From Takakia lepidozioides (Eukaryota; Streptophyta; Takakiopsida; Takakiales; Takakiaceae): a stretch of DNA of 64,000 nt. The position numbers and the translations under genes are program-made. Shown piece after piece: positions 60,701 to 64,000 of the stretch. Position 1 is the first letter of the stretch, and each line of letters starts with the position of its first letter. Where the stretch lies: contig CM060733.1 of NCBI GenBank assembly GCA_030704615.1, forward strand, positions 38,996,001-39,060,000, given 5' to 3'. The notes under the pieces were generated by a model. The model saw only the letters and a list, made by a program, of their open reading frames with translations. It did no database searches and was not told the DNA's origin.

Positions 60701-63645
60701 TGTACTTCACACGATACAGCCTGAAAGGACCAATAAAGAATCAGACACTTGGAAGTCCTCAGTCTAAAAGCAGCCCTCTAACTATTGAAAGTGTGCACCA
60801 AGACTGGAAAGGAAAGAAAAGCTACCTCTTTATAGAGGATGCTCTGGCACGACTGCACACATAGCACAAGTCAGTGAATCTCATGTTAACATCCTGATCA
60901 ACTGCTTTGGAAACTCATGAACTCTGCCTTGTGTCCTGAATTACCACCAAATTCTCTCTCTAAAGATCTGTGTGCACCCAATTGGCCCCACTAGTGAGGG
61001 AAAAGAATCCACCCCCTCCACACAAATGCACTCTTGTGTACAGCACGCATGTATCTTTTGAGTGTATTGTTGTCTTTGTCTGTCTGTCCTCTTCTCATTT
61101 TGCTCTCAAAAACATACAGAATTGTACTGTAATATGCATTAGACCACAGCAAACATACATCTAGGATTACATCCTTGAAAAGTTACTCGCCTACAGCTTA
61201 ATCCTCATGGATTGACAGGTAAAGGTGAGAAGAGAACCTTCAACATTTTATAGACACAATAGATAGAGCACACATATCCAAGAAAATTCTTCAAGTGTCC
61301 CCTCCATGTCCTCGAAAATGCTGCTGCTTCCTGCAAACCCCATCTTATATATACAACAATCAACCCCCTACCTTCTCCTATTCTGACATGTTATTTAAGA
61401 AACTGTTTAAGATTAATTTCCAGTCCACTACCAGAACTGAGCAAAGATGAGAAATACAATGGGCACATGCCATTAACACAGACCACTCAAACCCTAGTGT
61501 TGTAAGGTGGCCTAGTTTCCACCTAAAATAAAATGCAACACTATTGGTAGAAAGAGAGTCTCCTTAGACAGCCTCTGAGTGTCGTCCATTGAAGCTTCCC
61601 AGCAACTGCTGTCCTTCTTTGAAATCCATATAAAACAACCCCTAACTACAAACAATGAAAATAATTACAAGGTTACCTTTGCCTGGCGTAGTTCGTAGAC
61701 TTCCAGGAAGAGCTGCTTTGATATCTCCTCCAAGGTCCTCACCTCGTCCTCCATGACCCGTATCTCTACATGAGGTCCAGCCTCCTATGTTAGTTCCATC
61801 AATTCTAGAATATTAACACTGCACAGGATGACATTCATTTAGACAAGATCCCAGCCTCTGCCGTTACAGCCACAGAAGCTAATTCAATTATGACTCGAAA
61901 GGGTAGTTGAGATTACAGATCTCCTTAACAGATATGCAGAGAGATCAAAAGGTAGAGGTGATAGAAGAGACAATGGGGACAGATAATAGTGCTCATTAGA
62001 TTGCTTTGTCAACACCCCTCTGGCCAAAGGAACTCCAGTTGCTTTCCACCACAACAGGGAGGGTCAGATGAGGGAAAAAGACAGAAGAACAATACTTCAT
62101 TACATTCACATGAGGCAGGGGGCTTATGGGATAGACACACCCAACGAAGATGCTAAGATGTCCAGATAAATTGATACTCTTCAATGGAGAGGCCTAAAGG
62201 TATCAAAATACCTTGCTCCCGTTCATCCTCTTGCCCAGTTCGCACCACAGTTCCCATCCACCGACTCATGAATGACTTTGGGTCTCCTGGCTGGCCCAAT
62301 CCCCCAATCCCAAATCATGTCTTTGTTAAAAAAATGAACAACTTCCCATCACACTCTATCATAATTCTTAATCACTGCCGTAATCATATGTACTTTTAGT
62401 TCTGCCAAAAGCTGAAGTTGAAAGAGTATATGTGTTTCAATCTAAGGGATTCATACCAGAGACTGCTGCTCCAATCCAAATATGCATATTTATAATTCAC
62501 CCATAGTATCCAACGATTATACACTCAAAATCTGTCAGAAAGATGTCCCTCATGTGCTCCATATACACAATCTTGAGGTGACTGGTCTGGTGAACCACTC
62601 CCTGAAAGGATTGCCCTAGCCTCTAGCACAAAATTTCTAAGCAAAAACTCTGCCCAAAAAAAAAAAACATCCAATTTGCAACCGGGCTGTCGAGTTTGCA
62701 TGTGGACAAGTGTCTCCATGAGCACCTTCATGGTCATCGCAGGAAAATACGTTTATAGCTAAACCCTGGTGGGTGCAACCCTCACAAAAGGCTCCAGGAG
62801 GGTTAGTTTCCCGGGTTAGTTTCCCGGGGCATCATTTGCCATAAGGCTATGGCAAGCCAACGTTCGCAGGGAACGGCATGATAAAACTGATTTCAACTTT
62901 CTGCTGCCTTATATGCTTGAAATGTCACCTCTTGGTAGCCCCCATGAAGACGCTCCAACTCCATGCGAGCCTGATTTATCTTCTTCTTCTTCGATATGCC
63001 CATCTCCTGGGCATACATCAGCCTTCTCTCCAGTGCAGAAATCTCTGATTCGTCAATCTCTCTGTCCACACACCAATCCACACAGTATGCCTAATAACTC
63101 ATACACATCTCCCTTGCACACAAGAAATAAAATTCAACAACAAGATACTGAAGTAATATTTTAGCACAAAACAGCGTGCTGTCATGAGGCACCCAGATGG
63201 TTGACATGGGTGTGGTTATAACAACTTCTGAAACCTGAATTTTCTTATTCATCTTCCAATTGCAATTCCTGAGAAAAGTTGGCAACCTTTCTGATCGCTT
63301 GTATTTTAAACAGGACCACCATGGCATCCTATGTTTGGCTATTGTTTTTATATTGACAGGAACTGACAGTACCTGCAATGTCAAGAAAGCAGAAATTACT
63401 CAAAAACAACCAACACGTGCAACCTTTCTCTCGTAGGAACAGAGAGGAAACATGTTTATTTTCTAAGCACTCAAAACGATATTTTCAAGTGCCTGAATGC
63501 TGCAGAGAAAAGTGAAGTTTTTACCTGATGAAGAGAGTGAGATAACCGTATGGAAGGCTTACAGCTCCAAACCCTGACAAGACTGCCATCAAAGACACAC
63601 CAATGACCCCGACTCTGCTGACGAGCTGTGCCATTGTGAAAAAAC
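57774..63645 (-). CDS. GTG1: GTG/COLD1 (GPHR-family membrane protein), 3' part of gene
   Basis: Nine clear minus-strand exons, all GT-AG: 63,525-63,645; 62,929-63,061; 62,212-62,290; 61,677-61,765; 61,238-61,332; 60,361-60,456; 59,868-59,939; 59,522-59,655; 57,774-57,927. Codon phases join from exon to exon, apart from the fault below. Diagnostic blocks: '[20 protein letters not shown]' (membrane segment), '[15 protein letters not shown]' with 'SKKKKI', '[15 protein letters not shown]', '[19 protein letters not shown]', '[17 protein letters not shown]', '[11 protein letters not shown]', '[20 protein letters not shown]', '[16 protein letters not shown]', '[19 protein letters not shown]' and C-terminus 'VDKHPID'. 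This is the plant GTG1/GTG2/COLD1 family, homologous to animal Golgi pH regulator: a nine-helix anion-channel-like protein implicated in ABA and cold responses. A 21-bp microexon at 60,561-60,581 (AVMELNK) may fill an otherwise missing loop. Fault: two extra bases (AT) at 61,259-61,262 break the frame of exon 61,238-61,332. Upstream exons lie beyond the window. Confidence 0.92.
58060..58340 (-). repeat. tRNA-derived SINE-like insertion in the last GTG intron
   Basis: On the minus strand, from about 58,340 down: 'GCCCAGTGGTTAGGGCAC' (box A-like), then 'GTTGTGGGTTCAAAGCCAC' (box B-like GGTTCAAAGCC in a T-arm hairpin), then a body with 'ggtacctgggtcaacc' and 'gggtacctggggacc'. No acceptor stem forms. 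The host intron is 1,594 bp (57,928-59,521). Confidence 0.6.
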
Positions 63646-64000
63646 CTGAGCATTAGACGTCTGTATTAGTACATGGTAAATTGATGGAGTGAAAGACAAT
63701 CCAGGTCCAACAGTAGGACCTGCAATTTACCATGTTCTCCTGCAGCCATAGACAAACCTACAAAGTAAGCAGAGAGAATCTGAAGATATAGGAAGAATGT
63801 AAAACAAAACCATCTTCATTTCACATAATACCATTTGTTGATGGAAATATGGTTATATCCCTAAGCTTCCATATCTTTGTTGAGTATGCACCTATAGAAA
63901 TGAAATGCTATCCAGTTTTATCATACGTGGTTGTCAGGGCTTGTGCAGTACATTTTACTATAATGGGACCCTTGCTGAGAGAAAGTTCTGTGCTCAGTTT
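63646..64000. other. probable GTG intron sequence at right edge
   Basis: I looked on the minus strand for the preceding GTG exon and did not find it. The stretch is AT-rich and non-coding, consistent with an intron. Confidence 0.5.

Overview
The window is nuclear DNA of a streptophyte plant. It is gene-poor and rich in mobile elements, has spliced genes with long introns, and carries one run of exactly 500 N (25,514-26,013), as used for scaffold joins. Three conserved cellular genes can be recognised by protein motifs: an OXIDATIVE STRESS 3 (OXS3)-type gene (35,208-37,424, +), a PACRG gene (38,878-40,652, -) and the 3' two-thirds of a GTG/COLD1 (Golgi-pH-regulator family) gene (57,774-63,645, -, running off the right edge). 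PACRG is a ciliary/flagellar doublet-microtubule protein, so the plant probably makes swimming sperm. With OXS3 this points to a seed-free land plant or a close algal relative. The species is not identified.

Left part (1-25.5 kb): two inverted, decayed copies of what looks like a two-gene element. In each copy a MULE-like transposase gene with a C-terminal SWIM zinc finger (1,829-5,328, -; 22,400-25,513, +) is divergent from an intron-rich gene (6,186-11,970, +; 15,415-20,307, -). That second gene encodes a ParB-like domain (motif VWDGNHRL) followed by an N6/N4 DNA-methyltransferase-like domain. Introns of the ParB-methyltransferase genes carry arrays of palindromes that differ between the copies: arms GTGAATGTCGT/ACGACATTCAC in copy A, core CCGCCGG in copy B. 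Flanking or between them are remnants of another element family (1-1,335 and 12,550-14,570) with direct repeats of TGACGTGGCGTGAGC and a dispersed octamer AGCAGACC. A four-copy ~347-bp tandem array and tRNA-headed SINE-like sequences also lie here.

Middle (26-45 kb): mostly non-coding, with a small MITE, minisatellites and GATAAG-type palindromes, then OXS3 and PACRG. Right (45-57 kb): a degenerate L1-type LINE (-), a 26-bp perfect palindrome, the right end of a CACTA transposon with coding remnants, and a MITE whose relative sits in a PACRG intron. The last 6 kb are the GTG gene.

The main novelty candidate is the association of transposase, ParB-methyltransferase and copy-specific intronic palindrome arrays. 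It resembles in logic, though not in sequence, the VANDAL/VANC anti-silencing arrangement of Arabidopsis. All function statements about it are inference, and both copies carry stops and frameshifts.
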